Program-made: the position numbers and the translations under genes
Notes under the pieces: generated by a model
Database searches by the model: none
What the model saw: only the letters and a program-made list of their open reading frames with translations
Told to the model about the DNA's origin: nothing
Part shown: positions 41,569 through 51,893 of the stretch, one piece after another
Layout: the number at the start of each line of letters is the position of its first letter
Numbering within the stretch: position 1 is the stretch's first letter
Source of the DNA: Flavivirga eckloniae
GTDB taxonomy: Bacteria > Bacteroidota > Bacteroidia > Flavobacteriales > Flavobacteriaceae
Direction of reading: 5' to 3'
DNA length: 64,000 bases
Assembly (NCBI RefSeq): GCF_002886045.1
Contig: NZ_CP025791.1
Span: 4,045,001 to 4,109,000 of the forward strand

Positions 41569-43362
41569 ATGTACGAATCAGAAGTATACATTAAAACAAT
41601 TCAAGATAATTTACCTCACGAAGTCTGGAAACAATTTTCAGATACCTATAGAGATATAAAACGTAGAAGCTTACTGCATTGGACGGAGCATTGTACAGAA
41701 TGCGCGATGCCAACATGCTTTAAAACTTGCGATTTGTATTCACCTAGGGTTGATGGGAAATGTCAACGATTTGTAGAAGGTATTGAGAGGCTCGACCAGC
41801 CTAAAGAAATACATACAACATCACAAATATTAAAAATTCAGTTTAAAAAATGGGGTGTTTTAGCTACGCAGGGTAATAATGAGTTGTACGATTGTAGCGA
41901 AAATGAAAAGAAGGAAGAAAGCGAGTTAAAGTTAACAAGACTGATTCACCATGTTCCGATAAAATTTGTCAAGAAAAAATTAATTCAAAAAAGGTATAGT
42001 CAGAAAAAAAATAAAATAATAAATGAGCAAAATAAGGGGACAAAAACTCCAGATGTTTTTTTATTGGAAATTTACAATCCAACGGAAGATATTGTTCCTT
42101 TAGGTTTGGTAATAAGAAACGATAACCCTAAGTATAGTAAAATACCGTTTCAATACAGAATTGAGTTAGCACCGGGGTACAACAAAGAAGTTATTCCATT
42201 TGATGAGATTGCAAAGCGTGTTAAAACCGAACTCCCCTATCGCATCAATCTTATTCCTGAAAATATAGATAGTGAACATCCGCTGTATTTTGGAACAACC
42301 GAATTTGTTCAATTAAAGGAATATAGACAGCCCAATCAAGAAACCAAAAAAATAAAATGTATTGTTTGGGATTTGGACAATACCGTATGGAACGGGACAC
42401 TGGTAGAAGATGGTATTGAAAATCTTAAACTTAAAGAAGGCATTAAAGCGGTTTTAAAACAGGTAGAAGAAAAAGGCATAGTAAATTCTATAGCAAGTAA
42501 AAATAGTTATGATACCGCTATGGCTGCATTAAAACATTTTGGTATTGATGATTTTTTTCTTTACCCAAAGATTTCATGGCTGCCAAAAAGTAAAGGGTTG
42601 AAGGAAATAGCTCTTGATTTAAACATTAATATTAATACATTCTTGTTTGTTGACGATTCCGAATTTGAAAGAAAGGAAATAGAAACAACACTACCTCAGG
42701 TTAAGTTAATGGATGCCATTCATTACCAGACGATACTCGATTTGGAAGAACTACAAATACCGATTACTAACGAAAGTATAAACAGAAAATCCTTTTATGC
42801 TAATGAAGCTAAAAGAAAAACGCTTTCTGATGATTATGAAGGTGAGTATTTTGATTTTCTTCAGAGTTGTAATATTGAATTAGAAATTGAAGCTTTGAAA
42901 GAGGAACATTTTGAAAGGGTTTACGAACTTACCCAAAGGACAAACCAGATGAATTTTTCAGGTAATCGATATGCTAAGGACGATATAGCTAAGATTTATA
43001 ATGATAAAGACCTTTCTGCTTATATATTAAGGTGTAAAGACCAATTTGGTGATTATGGAATTATTGGATTTGGTATGATTAAAAAATCTAAAAACCAGCT
43101 TATAGACCTTATGTTTAGTTGTCGTATCCAGAGTAAAAGAGTAGAACATGCTTTTTTAACCCATATTTTGGAACGTTATCTTGAATGGGGTGATTTTTGG
43201 GTGGCTTACAACCACACAGAAAAGAATAAATTCTCGGCACAGGTTTTTAATGATTTTGGGTTTGAAACCATACAAAAAGAAGGTGCTTTTAGAGAGCTTA
43301 AATTTAGCCAGAACAGAGCTATACACAACGATAAAATAATAACGGTAACAGAACGTAACTAA
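41569..43362 (+). CDS. FkbH-like HAD-IIIC phosphatase with Cys-rich N-terminus and GNAT domain
   Basis: 597 aa in four parts. Residues 37-68 hold a CxxC-x4-C-x3-C cluster (Cys42, 45, 50, 54; also Cys65) that looks metal- or iron-sulfur-binding. About 150-265 is beta-rich (VFLLEIYNPTEDIVPLGLVI). About 268-420 is the HAD-IIIC domain with WDLDNTVWNG (nucleophile DxD) and FVDDSEFER. About 440-590 is GNAT-like (YELTQRTNQMNFSG). FkbH proteins load glyceryl units from 1,3-bisphosphoglycerate onto carrier proteins. Here the context, two bases before a TylF-like gene, suggests decoration of a polysaccharide or lipid (inference). Confidence 0.78.
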   Translation: MYESEVYIKTIQDNLPHEVWKQFSDTYRDIKRRSLLHWTEHCTECAMPTCFKTCDLYSPRVDGKCQRFVEGIERLDQPKEIHTTSQILKIQFKKWGVLATQGNNELYDCSENEKKEESELKLTRLIHHVPIKFVKKKLIQKRYSQKKNKIINEQNKGTKTPDVFLLEIYNPTEDIVPLGLVIRNDNPKYSKIPFQYRIELAPGYNKEVIPFDEIAKRVKTELPYRINLIPENIDSEHPLYFGTTEFVQLKEYRQPNQETKKIKCIVWDLDNTVWNGTLVEDGIENLKLKEGIKAVLKQVEEKGIVNSIASKNSYDTAMAALKHFGIDDFFLYPKISWLPKSKGLKEIALDLNININTFLFVDDSEFERKEIETTLPQVKLMDAIHYQTILDLEELQIPITNESINRKSFYANEAKRKTLSDDYEGEYFDFLQSCNIELEIEALKEEHFERVYELTQRTNQMNFSGNRYAKDDIAKIYNDKDLSAYILRCKDQFGDYGIIGFGMIKKSKNQLIDLMFSCRIQSKRVEHAFLTHILERYLEWGDFWVAYNHTEKNKFSAQVFNDFGFETIQKEGAFRELKFSQNRAIHNDKIITVTERN

Positions 43363-43363
43363 T

Positions 43364-44071
43364 ATGCCATTTCATCCTTTCTTGTCTAAGACGAAATTAT
43401 ATAACCCCATAAAAAGTATAAGTAAACCTTTTCATGTGATTTTTAAGTATATGGAATTTGTCGCCTTTATGAGCGAAAATAGAAATAAAGGTAAAATCAA
43501 TGATTATTATAATAAATCTGCAGCATATAAAAACCGATTTCAACTTCATGATAAGATTTTATCTGAATTAAAAAACAAACCTGTTTTTTATTACGAATTC
43601 GGTGTAGCGGGTGGTGATATGATAAAGAAATGGTCTGAAACGAATAAAGTAAAGGAATCGCGTTTTATTGGCTTTGATTCGTTTGAAGGACTTCCAGAAA
43701 GTTGGGAAGATAAAAAAGCAGGTCATTTCGATCAGAAAGGAAACTTTCCTGATGTTAATAATGATACTAGGGTAAGATTTGTAAAAGGATGGTTTCAAGA
43801 TTCGGTTTACGACACATTAAAGGATTGTGACTTTAATGAGCAATGTGTATATCATTTGGATGCCGATTTATTTTCGTCTACACTTTATGTACTATTTCAA
43901 ATATTCCCCAAGCTTAAAGCAAATGATATATTGATATTTGACGAATTTTCTAGTCATGACCATGAGTTTGAAGCATTCGAATTATTTAAAAAATGTATAA
44001 ATGATAAATGGCAATTCGAGTTTATTGGGGCTGTTAATAATTATAGACAGGTGGCATTTATATTGAAATAA
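43364..44071 (+). CDS. TylF/MycF-like class I SAM-dependent methyltransferase
   Basis: 235 aa. SAM-binding core YEFGVAGGDMIKKW (about 67-80), acidic loop IGFDSFEGLPE (about 101-111), and the metal-binding region HLDADLFSST with FDEFSSHDHE typical of MycF/TylF sugar O-methyltransferases. Suggests O-methylation of a sugar or polyol in the surface polysaccharide. It begins one base after the FkbH-like gene. Confidence 0.8.
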   Translation: MPFHPFLSKTKLYNPIKSISKPFHVIFKYMEFVAFMSENRNKGKINDYYNKSAAYKNRFQLHDKILSELKNKPVFYYEFGVAGGDMIKKWSETNKVKESRFIGFDSFEGLPESWEDKKAGHFDQKGNFPDVNNDTRVRFVKGWFQDSVYDTLKDCDFNEQCVYHLDADLFSSTLYVLFQIFPKLKANDILIFDEFSSHDHEFEAFELFKKCINDKWQFEFIGAVNNYRQVAFILK

Positions 44072-44210
44072 AGAACCAGAATTCTACATCTCAATGTTTT
44101 TCTGTAAAACTATTATTTACACAATTGGGCTAAAGATTGATTAAGTAAAGCGTATAAAATAACGTGAGTTTGATGTGTTGGTTGTTGATTTTTAATTAGT
44201 TGTGTTAAAT

Positions 44211-44290
44211 GCACCCCTAAAGCCCCCGCAAGAGGACAATTTTACCGAGTGAGATTCCTCCCTCGAGGGAGGATTAAGGAGGGTGTTTTT
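44211..44290. repeat. intergenic repeat with perfect 18-bp palindrome
   Basis: Holds TCCTCCCTCGAGGGAGGA (44256-44273), a perfect palindrome, in a segment bounded by GCACCCCTAAAGCCCCC and GGAGGGTGTTTTT. The flanks are themselves partly complementary. GC-rich against the local background; looks like a dispersed element. The rest of the 416-bp gap 44072-44487 shows no gene, only the -7 box below. Confidence 0.55.
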
Positions 44291-44471
44291 AAATATAAAA
44301 TATTTTACAGGTCTAACAGTTATTGCTTTACGATGGGGTTGAGTAATTTAAGTTAAATCGAACTCACCTTTAGTTTAGCCTAAGATAGAAATCAATAGAG
44401 CTTTACTCGTTATAGACCGGAGCGATTATTTAAAAAATCATAAATCTAGTTAATTAACCTGCAAATATCTT

Positions 44472-44479
44472 TATTTTTG
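44472..44479 (+). promoter_or_regulatory. -7 box TATTTTTG of the GT2-flippase operon
   Basis: Perfect TAnnTTTG ending 8 bp before ATG 44488; the mRNA should be leaderless or have a leader of only a few bases. Confidence 0.55.
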
Positions 44480-44487
44480 CTTTCGTA

Positions 44488-45372
44488 ATGAGTGTTTTAA
44501 AAAAAAATGTTTTCGTCATTATTGTTTCCTATAACGGAGAAAAATGGCTGGTTAAAAACTTAGAAAGTTTAAAACAATCGTTATTTCCTATTAAAACTAT
44601 TGTAATAGATAATAGTTCTTCAGATAATACGGTCGAGATTGTAAAATCATTTTCAGACGTACAATTAATTTTAAGTAAAGAGAACTTAGGGTTTGGAAAA
44701 GCTAATAACTTAGGAATTAAAGAAGCCTTAAATCAAGGTGCTGATTATGTTTTTCTTCTAAATCAAGATACATGGATTTATCCTGAAACTATCGGGAATT
44801 TAATTAAAGTTGCAGAACTTGATGAAAAATATGGGATTATAAGTCCAATCCATTTTTCGGGAGATGAAAATGTTTTAGATGAAAACTTTAAAGTTTATTG
44901 GAGTAAAAAGACAGCTGCCATTACAAAAAACTTAGATGAAGTTCCTTTTGTAAATGCAGCAGCATGGTTGATTTCCAAACAGGTCATAGAAAAAGTTGGA
45001 TATTTTGAACTTATGTTTAGTCACTATGGTGAAGATCGAAATTATGCAGATAGAGTGCGATACCATAATTATAAAACAGTCATCGTAAAAGATGCAAAAA
45101 TTTGTCACGATAGGGAAATTCGAAGACACTTTAATAAAGACATTATTCAATCTAAATATCAGCTTTTAGGAGACGTTTTAAACGTTAATTCTTCCATATT
45201 TGGAGGCTATTTTAATGCTATACGTTCTGTTTTTGGTTTGCCAAAATATTTTTATAAATATTATACACTATCCCAAGTGTTACAATTATTTTTTAAATTG
45301 AATGTCTATTATTTGGTATTAAAAATGAAGATTTTCACTATTTTAAAGAAACGAGGAGGCTATAAAATATGA
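44488..45372 (+). CDS. glycosyltransferase family 2 (rhamnosyltransferase-like)
   Basis: 294-aa GT-A enzyme. VIIVSYNGEKWL (about 10-21), IDNSSSDNT, NLGFGKANNLGI and the DxD-like QDTWIYPET are typical of rhamnosyl/galactofuranosyl-type GT2 proteins. The C-terminus (about 235-285) is amphipathic and may sit on the membrane. Overlaps the flippase gene by 4 bp (ATGA), so both act in the same glycan pathway. Confidence 0.87.
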   Translation: MSVLKKNVFVIIVSYNGEKWLVKNLESLKQSLFPIKTIVIDNSSSDNTVEIVKSFSDVQLILSKENLGFGKANNLGIKEALNQGADYVFLLNQDTWIYPETIGNLIKVAELDEKYGIISPIHFSGDENVLDENFKVYWSKKTAAITKNLDEVPFVNAAAWLISKQVIEKVGYFELMFSHYGEDRNYADRVRYHNYKTVIVKDAKICHDREIRRHFNKDIIQSKYQLLGDVLNVNSSIFGGYFNAIRSVFGLPKYFYKYYTLSQVLQLFFKLNVYYLVLKMKIFTILKKRGGYKI

Positions 45373-46826
45373 AAAATACAGGTGGACAAAAGCAAGTGTT
45401 TTGGTTTACTATAATTAATTATTTGGGGGTAGCTATTGGCGTTATATCTACAATTTTTATATATCCTAAAGACAAAGAGTTTTTAGGTATTTTTCGTTAC
45501 ATCAATGCCATTGCAGGGTTATTGTTTCCAGTGATGATATTTGGAGCCGGTCAAGCATTAATTAATTTTTACCCCACAGTAAATAAAAGTAATCAAAGTA
45601 AGTTATTCAAATATGGTATAGTCACGATATTTATAATAAGCACCGTTCTTTTTTTAGGCATATTGATAGTAGACGCTTTTTTTGTAATAGAAAATTATAA
45701 ATACGTGTTTTATGCTTTTCCCATAGGCGTGTCGTTAGCATTTATTGAGTTGTTTAAACGACAAGGCACTAACCTTAATAAACTGTCAATACCTACTTTA
45801 TTTGAAAAAATAATACCCAAAATAGCATTGCCAGCAGTTTTCATTTTGTTGCTATCAGGGTTTTTTGAAGTTGAGGAAGGGTTGAACGCTCTTGTTGTTT
45901 CTTATTTATTTCTTGTAGGTTGTTTATCAATATATATATTTAAGCATTATAAAGTTAATTTAGATTTTAGTTTTAAATCGCTCTTTTCTCAAATCTCTAA
46001 GAAGGAATATTATAGGTATAGTTTTTATGGTTTTTTAGGAAGTTTTGGATCCTTTTTTGCATTTCGTCTAGATACATTAATGATTCCTGAATTTCTTTCT
46101 TTTGAAGCTAATGGAACATACAGTATTGGCGTTGTTTTGGCTTCAATGATAGCAATTCCAGCTACAGGAGTTTTTTCGATTTATGCACCGTTAATTTCTA
46201 AATACATAAAGAATCAAGATATTGATATGCTCGGAAAAAAGTATGTTGAAAATGCTAAACTATTATTTTTTGTAGGTGCAATTTTATATGGAGCAGTTGT
46301 TTTAGGAATAGACTCGTTTTTTAAGCTATTGCCAACTTACGATAAGTTAGTTGGTACGATACCAATTATCTTCATTTTGGGAGCTAATGTTTTATTTAAT
46401 ATGGCTACTGGTTTTAGTTCTGAAATTATTTCGTATTCTAAATATTATAGAACTAATATTATTTTGGTATTAGTTTTAGTCGTTTTAAATATAGGATTGA
46501 ATTTATATTTCTTAATCCTAACCGATTATGGAATAATAGGAGTAGCCTGGGCTTCGCTTATTGCTATGACAATTTTTAATCTATTTAAGGTGTTTTACAT
46601 TTATAGCAAATTTAAAATCTTGCCTTTTGATAAAGGGTATTTCTATTTGTTTTTAATAACTCTTTTTGTAGGAGCAGCTTTTTATGGAATTCCCGAAATA
46701 CACAATAACATAGTTAACCTGCTGGTGAAATCAGGTTTTTATACTTTAGTTATGGTATATATCGTTTTTAAATTAAAATTGGTTTATTCTCTAAATTATT
46801 GGATAAATAAAGTTTTTAAATTTTAA
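45369..46826 (+). CDS. oligosaccharide flippase family protein (Wzx-like)
   Basis: 485-aa polytopic protein with about 12-14 membrane segments from residue 10 to the end. The pattern FPVMIFGAGQALINF... and later FRLDTLMIPEFLS fits the MOP/polysaccharide-biosynthesis superfamily. It should flip lipid-linked repeat units across the inner membrane. Translationally coupled to the upstream glycosyltransferase. No Wzy polymerase is visible in the window, so the locus is either incomplete or split. Confidence 0.85.
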   Translation: MKNTGGQKQVFWFTIINYLGVAIGVISTIFIYPKDKEFLGIFRYINAIAGLLFPVMIFGAGQALINFYPTVNKSNQSKLFKYGIVTIFIISTVLFLGILIVDAFFVIENYKYVFYAFPIGVSLAFIELFKRQGTNLNKLSIPTLFEKIIPKIALPAVFILLLSGFFEVEEGLNALVVSYLFLVGCLSIYIFKHYKVNLDFSFKSLFSQISKKEYYRYSFYGFLGSFGSFFAFRLDTLMIPEFLSFEANGTYSIGVVLASMIAIPATGVFSIYAPLISKYIKNQDIDMLGKKYVENAKLLFFVGAILYGAVVLGIDSFFKLLPTYDKLVGTIPIIFILGANVLFNMATGFSSEIISYSKYYRTNIILVLVLVVLNIGLNLYFLILTDYGIIGVAWASLIAMTIFNLFKVFYIYSKFKILPFDKGYFYLFLITLFVGAAFYGIPEIHNNIVNLLVKSGFYTLVMVYIVFKLKLVYSLNYWINKVFKF

Positions 46827-46929
46827 AATGAAGGTAGCTTTTGGTTAAGCTATTAGGTATTTTGATGTAGTGAAATTATAAATTAAGGACTCCAGTATTT
46901 ATACTAGAACCCTTAATAAAAATGTATAA

Positions 46930-47988
46930 TTAATATTTATATGCTATAGCATTAATATGCATTCCTGCACCAACACTAGCAAATATAACAACATCACCTT
47001 TTGATAAACTATGATTTTCTAATTTATTGTTTTTCACCAAATCAAAAAGAGTAGGTACAGTAGCCACAGAACTATTGCCAAGGGTTTGAATACTCATAGG
47101 CATAATATTTTCAGGAATATCTGTTCTGTAAAGCCTGTAAAAACGTTTTAAAATGGCTTCATCCATTTTTTCATTGGCTTGATGGATAAATATTTTTTTC
47201 ACATCTTTTATATCCGCGCCACTATTATCCAAACAAGCCTTCATGGCTTTAGGAACATTTGAAAGCGCAAACTCATAAATCTTGCGTCCATCCATTTTAA
47301 TATAGCGCGTATCCTTTGGTAGTTCCTGATTATTTGAATTTCCGAAGAATAAATAATAAGCTTCATCATAAGTATAACTTGCAGTTTCATGAGCTAAGAT
47401 GCCACCTTCTTCATCAGTTTCTTCTACAATGGTAGCTCCTGCGCCATCAGAAAAAATCATGGAATCCCTATCGTATTTATCAACAACTCTAGATAAAGTC
47501 TCAGTACCTATAACCAAGCAACGTTTTGCCATACCGGCTTTGATAAAAGCCTTAGCTTGTATAACGCCTTCTACCCATCCAGGACAACCAAATAAAATAT
47601 CGTAAGCGACACATTTTGGATTTTTTATACGTAAACTATGTTTAATCCTTGAAGCTAACGAAGGAAGCATGTCGCTTTGTACAGTAGTATGTTTTACGTC
47701 TCCAAAGTTATGGGCTACTATAATATAATCGATAGTTTCAGGATCTATTTTTGCATCATCAATAGCATTTTCAGCTGCAAAAAAGCCTAAATCGGAAGAA
47801 TTTAAATGTTCTTTGGCATAACGACGTTCAGCTATGCCAGTTATTGCCTTAAATTTTTCAACTATAACTTCATTAGATGAATTTATAGAAGAACCGTCAT
47901 TGTTTAAAAAAGTATGATTGTGAAAATCTGTATTTTTTTCAACTTTTGATGGGATATAGCTCCCTGAGCCAGTAATCTTTATACTCAT
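46930..47988 (-). CDS. 3-oxoacyl-ACP synthase III family protein (FabH-like)
   Basis: 352-aa thiolase-fold condensing enzyme. The full KAS III triad is visible: Cys135 in FGCPGW, His in IFIHQAN and Asn in TLGNSSVA. SDGAGATIVEE and the closing SVGAGMHINA are family features. The N-terminal 30 residues are longer than in housekeeping FabH and there are no fab genes beside it, so a role in a specialised acyl product is as likely as primary fatty-acid initiation. Confidence 0.85.
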   Translation of the reverse strand: MSIKITGSGSYIPSKVEKNTDFHNHTFLNNDGSSINSSNEVIVEKFKAITGIAERRYAKEHLNSSDLGFFAAENAIDDAKIDPETIDYIIVAHNFGDVKHTTVQSDMLPSLASRIKHSLRIKNPKCVAYDILFGCPGWVEGVIQAKAFIKAGMAKRCLVIGTETLSRVVDKYDRDSMIFSDGAGATIVEETDEEGGILAHETASYTYDEAYYLFFGNSNNQELPKDTRYIKMDGRKIYEFALSNVPKAMKACLDNSGADIKDVKKIFIHQANEKMDEAILKRFYRLYRTDIPENIMPMSIQTLGNSSVATVPTLFDLVKNNKLENHSLSKGDVVIFASVGAGMHINAIAYKY

Positions 47989-48090
47989 AAAAAAATGCCT
48001 TTAATTAAAATTAGCACAATAGTCCAAGATACTTTTTTTTAATTAAAGGCAAATTTGGTCTTATTTCAATTTACGATGTTCAAGAAGCAT

Positions 48091-50940
48091 TTATGCCTCT
48101 ACATATGCCTCAATAGGAGCACACGAACATATTAGATTTCTATCACCATAGGCATCGTCAACGCGTCTTACACTAGGCCAAAATTTATTATCCCTAACAT
48201 ATTCCAAAGGAAAGGCAGCAGCTTCACGTGTGTAAGGGAAATACCATTCATCTGCAGTTATCATATCTAAAGTATGTGGAGCGTTCTTTAAAACATTGTT
48301 GTCATCTCCTTTAACCGCATTATCAATTTCTTTTCTAATAGAAACCATAGCGTCACAAAATCTGTCGATTTCTGCTTTGCTTTCACTTTCTGTAGGCTCA
48401 ATCATTAATGTGCCTGCAACTGGGAATGATACGGTAGGTGCGTGGAAGCCATAGTCCATTAAACGTTTGGCGATATCTGTTACTTCAATACCATTGGCTT
48501 TAAACGGTCGGCAATCTACAATCATTTCGTGTGCAGCACGTCCTCGTTCACCAGAATATAAGGTATCGAAACTACCTTCTAAACGATGTTTGATATAGTT
48601 TGCATTTAAAATCGCAACTTTCGTAGATTCTGTTAAACCTTCAGCTCCCAGCATTTTTATGTAACCATACGATATTAAACAGGCTAAAGCCGATCCAAAT
48701 GGCGCTGCCGAGATTGCTGTAATGGCCTTTTTTCCGCCAGTTTTAATAATTGGGCTTCCAGGTAAAAATGGTACGAGTTGTTTTGCAACACAGATTGGAC
48801 CAACTCCCGGACCACCTCCACCGTGAGGAATAGCAAACGTTTTATGTAAATTTAAATGACACACGTCTGCACCGATATTTCCAGGGTTTGTTAATCCTAC
48901 TTGAGCATTCATGTTAGCGCCGTCCATATAAACCTGTCCGCCATTGTCATGAATAATTTGAGTAATTTCTTTAATGGCAGATTCATACACCCCATGAGTA
49001 GATGGGTATGTTACCATTAAAGCTGCTAAATTATCTTTATGTAATGCTGCTTTTTCACGTAAATCGTCTACATCAATATTACCTTCTGCGGTCGATTTTG
49101 TAACGATAACTTTCATACCTGCCATAACGGCACTGGCTGGATTTGTTCCATGAGCCGACGATGGGATTAAACAGATGTTTCTATGATGGTCATCGCGAGA
49201 TTCATGATAAGCTTTTATAACCATAAGCCCAGCAAACTCACCTTGTGCTCCCGAATTTGGTTGAAGTGAGGTGGCTGCAAAGCCAGTTATTTCTGTTAAT
49301 AAATCTTCTAGTTCCTTTAAAACCGTTAAGTAACCCTTAGCTTGTTTTAATGGAGCGAATGGGTGAATATTTCCCCACTTAAACCAGCTTAGAGGTAACA
49401 TTTCTGAGGCCGCATTCAACTTCATGGTACAAGACCCCAAAGAAATCATGGAATGGTTTAAAGCTAAGTCTTTGCGCTCAAGATATTTAATGTAACGCAT
49501 TAATTCCGTTTCAGAATGGTATGTGTTGAATATATCCGATGTTAAAAAGTCGGATGTTCTTCGTATCGATTTCGAAATGTTATTAGCTTCGGTAACCTCC
49601 GAAATAGTAATGGTTTCTTTTTTGGCAGCATCTGCAAAAACCGAAATTAGGTAATTGATATCCCTAATAGAAGTGGTTTCATTAATTGCAATAATTACTG
49701 TCTCTTTATCTGGATAGTATAAGTTTACTTTTTTCTCTTTGGCAACTGCTTTTATTTTTTTTGCTTTAGTTTTTATCTGTAGCGTATCAAAATAGGATGT
49801 GTTGACTTGATTGTAGCCTAATTTATTAAGAGCATTTGCTAATTCTGAAGCTTTGTTATGTACTTTATTGGCAATAAACTTTAAACCTTTAGGGCCATGA
49901 TACACAGCATACATGCTCGCCATAACCGCTAATAAAACCTGTGCTGTACAAATATTCGAGGTCGCTTTATCTCTTTTTATATGTTGTTCGCGTGTTTGTA
50001 AAGCCATACGTAAGGCTCTATTACCGTTTTTGTCTTTGGTTACCCCAATTATTCTACCCGGTATATCGCGTTTGTACGCTTTTTTGGTTGCGAAAAATGC
50101 AGCATGAGGACCTCCGTACCCCATAGGGATACCAAAACGTTGTGTTGTACCAACAACAACATCGGCTCCAAATTTTCCGGGAGCTTCCAGTTTTATTAAA
50201 CTCAATATGTCGGCAGCAACTGCAACCTTAATTTGAGCATCGTTTGCTTTAGTGATAAATGTTTCAATATCGGTTATTTGACCATCTTTTCCTGGGTATT
50301 GTAAAATGGCACCGAAGAATTCTGATGAAAAATCGAAAGTTTCTTCATTCCCAACAACTAATTCAATACCTATTGGATTAGCTCTTGTTTGTAATAACGA
50401 TAAGGTTTGAGGTAATATGTTTTCGGAAACAAAAAACTTGTTGATCCCTGCTTTTTTCTGACTACGCTCACGAACTGCAAATAACAAACTCATAGCTTCT
50501 GCAGCGGCAGTACTTTCATCAAGAAGAGATGCATTGGCCATATCCATACCGGTTAAGTCCATAACCATGGTTTGAAAATTTAAAAGTGCTTCCAATCTTC
50601 CTTGTGCAATTTCTGCCTGATAAGGTGTATAAGCTGTGTACCAACCTGGATTTTCAAGAATATTTCTTTGAATTACAGCTGGTAAAATTGTTGGATGATA
50701 CCCTAAACCTATATAGGTTTTATAAGCTTTATTCTTTTTAGATAATTCGTGAATATGAAGTAGGTATTCATGCTCAGTCATAGGCGCTTCCATATTTAAC
50801 CCGTTTTCTAAACGAATATCGTCTGGAAGTGTTTCGTAGATCAGTTGATCTAAAGAGTCTACACCTAAGGTTTCTAACATGAGCTTTTGGTCTTCTTCTC
50901 GAGGACCAATATGACGCAATGCAAAAGCGTTTGTGTTCAT
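48091..50940 (-). CDS. gcvP: glycine dehydrogenase (aminomethyl-transferring), P protein
   Basis: 949 aa, the full-length homodimeric P protein of the glycine cleavage system. It decarboxylates glycine and passes the aminomethyl group to GcvH. FALRHIGPREED at the N-terminus, GYGGPHAAFFA in the first half, and the PLP-lysine site NLHKTFAIPHGGGGPGVGPI (Lys in HKTF) in the second half are intact. Monocistronic: other gcv genes are not nearby. A perfect minus-strand -7 box TAATTTTG is at 50966-50973. Confidence 0.95.
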   Translation of the reverse strand: MNTNAFALRHIGPREEDQKLMLETLGVDSLDQLIYETLPDDIRLENGLNMEAPMTEHEYLLHIHELSKKNKAYKTYIGLGYHPTILPAVIQRNILENPGWYTAYTPYQAEIAQGRLEALLNFQTMVMDLTGMDMANASLLDESTAAAEAMSLLFAVRERSQKKAGINKFFVSENILPQTLSLLQTRANPIGIELVVGNEETFDFSSEFFGAILQYPGKDGQITDIETFITKANDAQIKVAVAADILSLIKLEAPGKFGADVVVGTTQRFGIPMGYGGPHAAFFATKKAYKRDIPGRIIGVTKDKNGNRALRMALQTREQHIKRDKATSNICTAQVLLAVMASMYAVYHGPKGLKFIANKVHNKASELANALNKLGYNQVNTSYFDTLQIKTKAKKIKAVAKEKKVNLYYPDKETVIIAINETTSIRDINYLISVFADAAKKETITISEVTEANNISKSIRRTSDFLTSDIFNTYHSETELMRYIKYLERKDLALNHSMISLGSCTMKLNAASEMLPLSWFKWGNIHPFAPLKQAKGYLTVLKELEDLLTEITGFAATSLQPNSGAQGEFAGLMVIKAYHESRDDHHRNICLIPSSAHGTNPASAVMAGMKVIVTKSTAEGNIDVDDLREKAALHKDNLAALMVTYPSTHGVYESAIKEITQIIHDNGGQVYMDGANMNAQVGLTNPGNIGADVCHLNLHKTFAIPHGGGGPGVGPICVAKQLVPFLPGSPIIKTGGKKAITAISAAPFGSALACLISYGYIKMLGAEGLTESTKVAILNANYIKHRLEGSFDTLYSGERGRAAHEMIVDCRPFKANGIEVTDIAKRLMDYGFHAPTVSFPVAGTLMIEPTESESKAEIDRFCDAMVSIRKEIDNAVKGDDNNVLKNAPHTLDMITADEWYFPYTREAAAFPLEYVRDNKFWPSVRRVDDAYGDRNLICSCAPIEAYVEA

Positions 50941-50965
50941 TAAAGTGATTTTTTTATATAATTCG

Positions 50966-50973
50966 CAAAATTA
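50966..50973 (-). promoter_or_regulatory. -7 box TAATTTTG of gcvP
   Basis: Perfect TAnnTTTG on the minus strand, 25 bp before the gcvP start. Confidence 0.55.
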
Positions 50974-51059
50974 CATAATATTTAATGTGTTTAATTGCAT
51001 AAAATGGAAATTTTTCAACCATTTACATAGGTTATCAACACTTTGGCTATTTTTACATT

Positions 51060-51893
51060 ATGAAGTTTGTAAAACAACTTTTTAATTTTTACTTAAACAG
51101 TAGTATTCACGTCGCATTATCGGTTTTTTCGCTTACATGGATTACACTTATAGAGTTTGAAATTCCATATGACGAAAACTTGCTCTATTTTGTGTTTTAT
51201 GCTTCTATAACCGGGTATAATTTTGTGAAGTACTTTGGGATAGCGAAATTTCATCACAGAAGCTTGGCAAATTGGCTAAGGTTAATTCAAATATTTTCTT
51301 TTTTTGCCTTTCTTTTAATGTGCTATTATGCCTCTAAATTGAATGATACAACTTTAATTTATGTAGTTGGTTTTGCTGTTATTACTTTTTTGTACGCGAT
51401 TCCTTTTTTACCAAAGCGTCTTTTTCTGGATAGGCAGCATAATTTACGGAGTATTGGTGGATTGAAAATTTATTTAATAGCCTTAATTTGGGCTGGAGTT
51501 ACCGTATTTCTTCCTTTAATAAACAACAGTCAAAGTATAGATGCCGATGTTATTATAACCACAATACAAAGGTATCTTTTCATCATGGTTTTAATGTTGC
51601 CATTTGAAATAAGGGATTTGAGATACGATAGTTTAAAGCTATCAACCATTCCTCAAAAAATAGGAGTGAAGCTAACTAAGCTTATGGGGAGTGTATTATT
51701 AGTGGTGTGCTTCTTTTTGGAGTTTTTTAAAAACGAAAAAAGTTTAAGCTCTATAATTATTTTATTGACAATTATATGCATTACTTTATTGTTCCTGTTG
51801 TTTACTAAAACAGAACGAGGGAAAAACTATAGTGCATTTTGGGTAGAAGGTATACCAGTAGTATGGTTAACTCTTTTATTGTTATTCCTTTAA
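51060..51893 (+). CDS. UbiA-superfamily-like integral membrane protein
   Basis: 277 aa with about eight hydrophobic segments. A loop RSIGGLKIYLIALIWAG and the later acidic motif FEIRDLRYDSLKLSTIPQKIG resemble the second Asp-rich loop of UbiA prenyltransferases, but the first NDxxDxxxD-type motif is not obvious. It may be a prenyltransferase relative or have lost activity. Its last 4 bp overlap the end of the convergent small gene. Confidence 0.6.
   Translation: MKFVKQLFNFYLNSSIHVALSVFSLTWITLIEFEIPYDENLLYFVFYASITGYNFVKYFGIAKFHHRSLANWLRLIQIFSFFAFLLMCYYASKLNDTTLIYVVGFAVITFLYAIPFLPKRLFLDRQHNLRSIGGLKIYLIALIWAGVTVFLPLINNSQSIDADVIITTIQRYLFIMVLMLPFEIRDLRYDSLKLSTIPQKIGVKLTKLMGSVLLVVCFFLEFFKNEKSLSSIIILLTIICITLLFLLFTKTERGKNYSAFWVEGIPVVWLTLLLLFL

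Noticed and set aside
49913-50126. Two overlapping plus-strand frames inside gcvP
   Set aside because: Antisense to conserved gcvP sequence, in different frames, no promoter or recognisable product.
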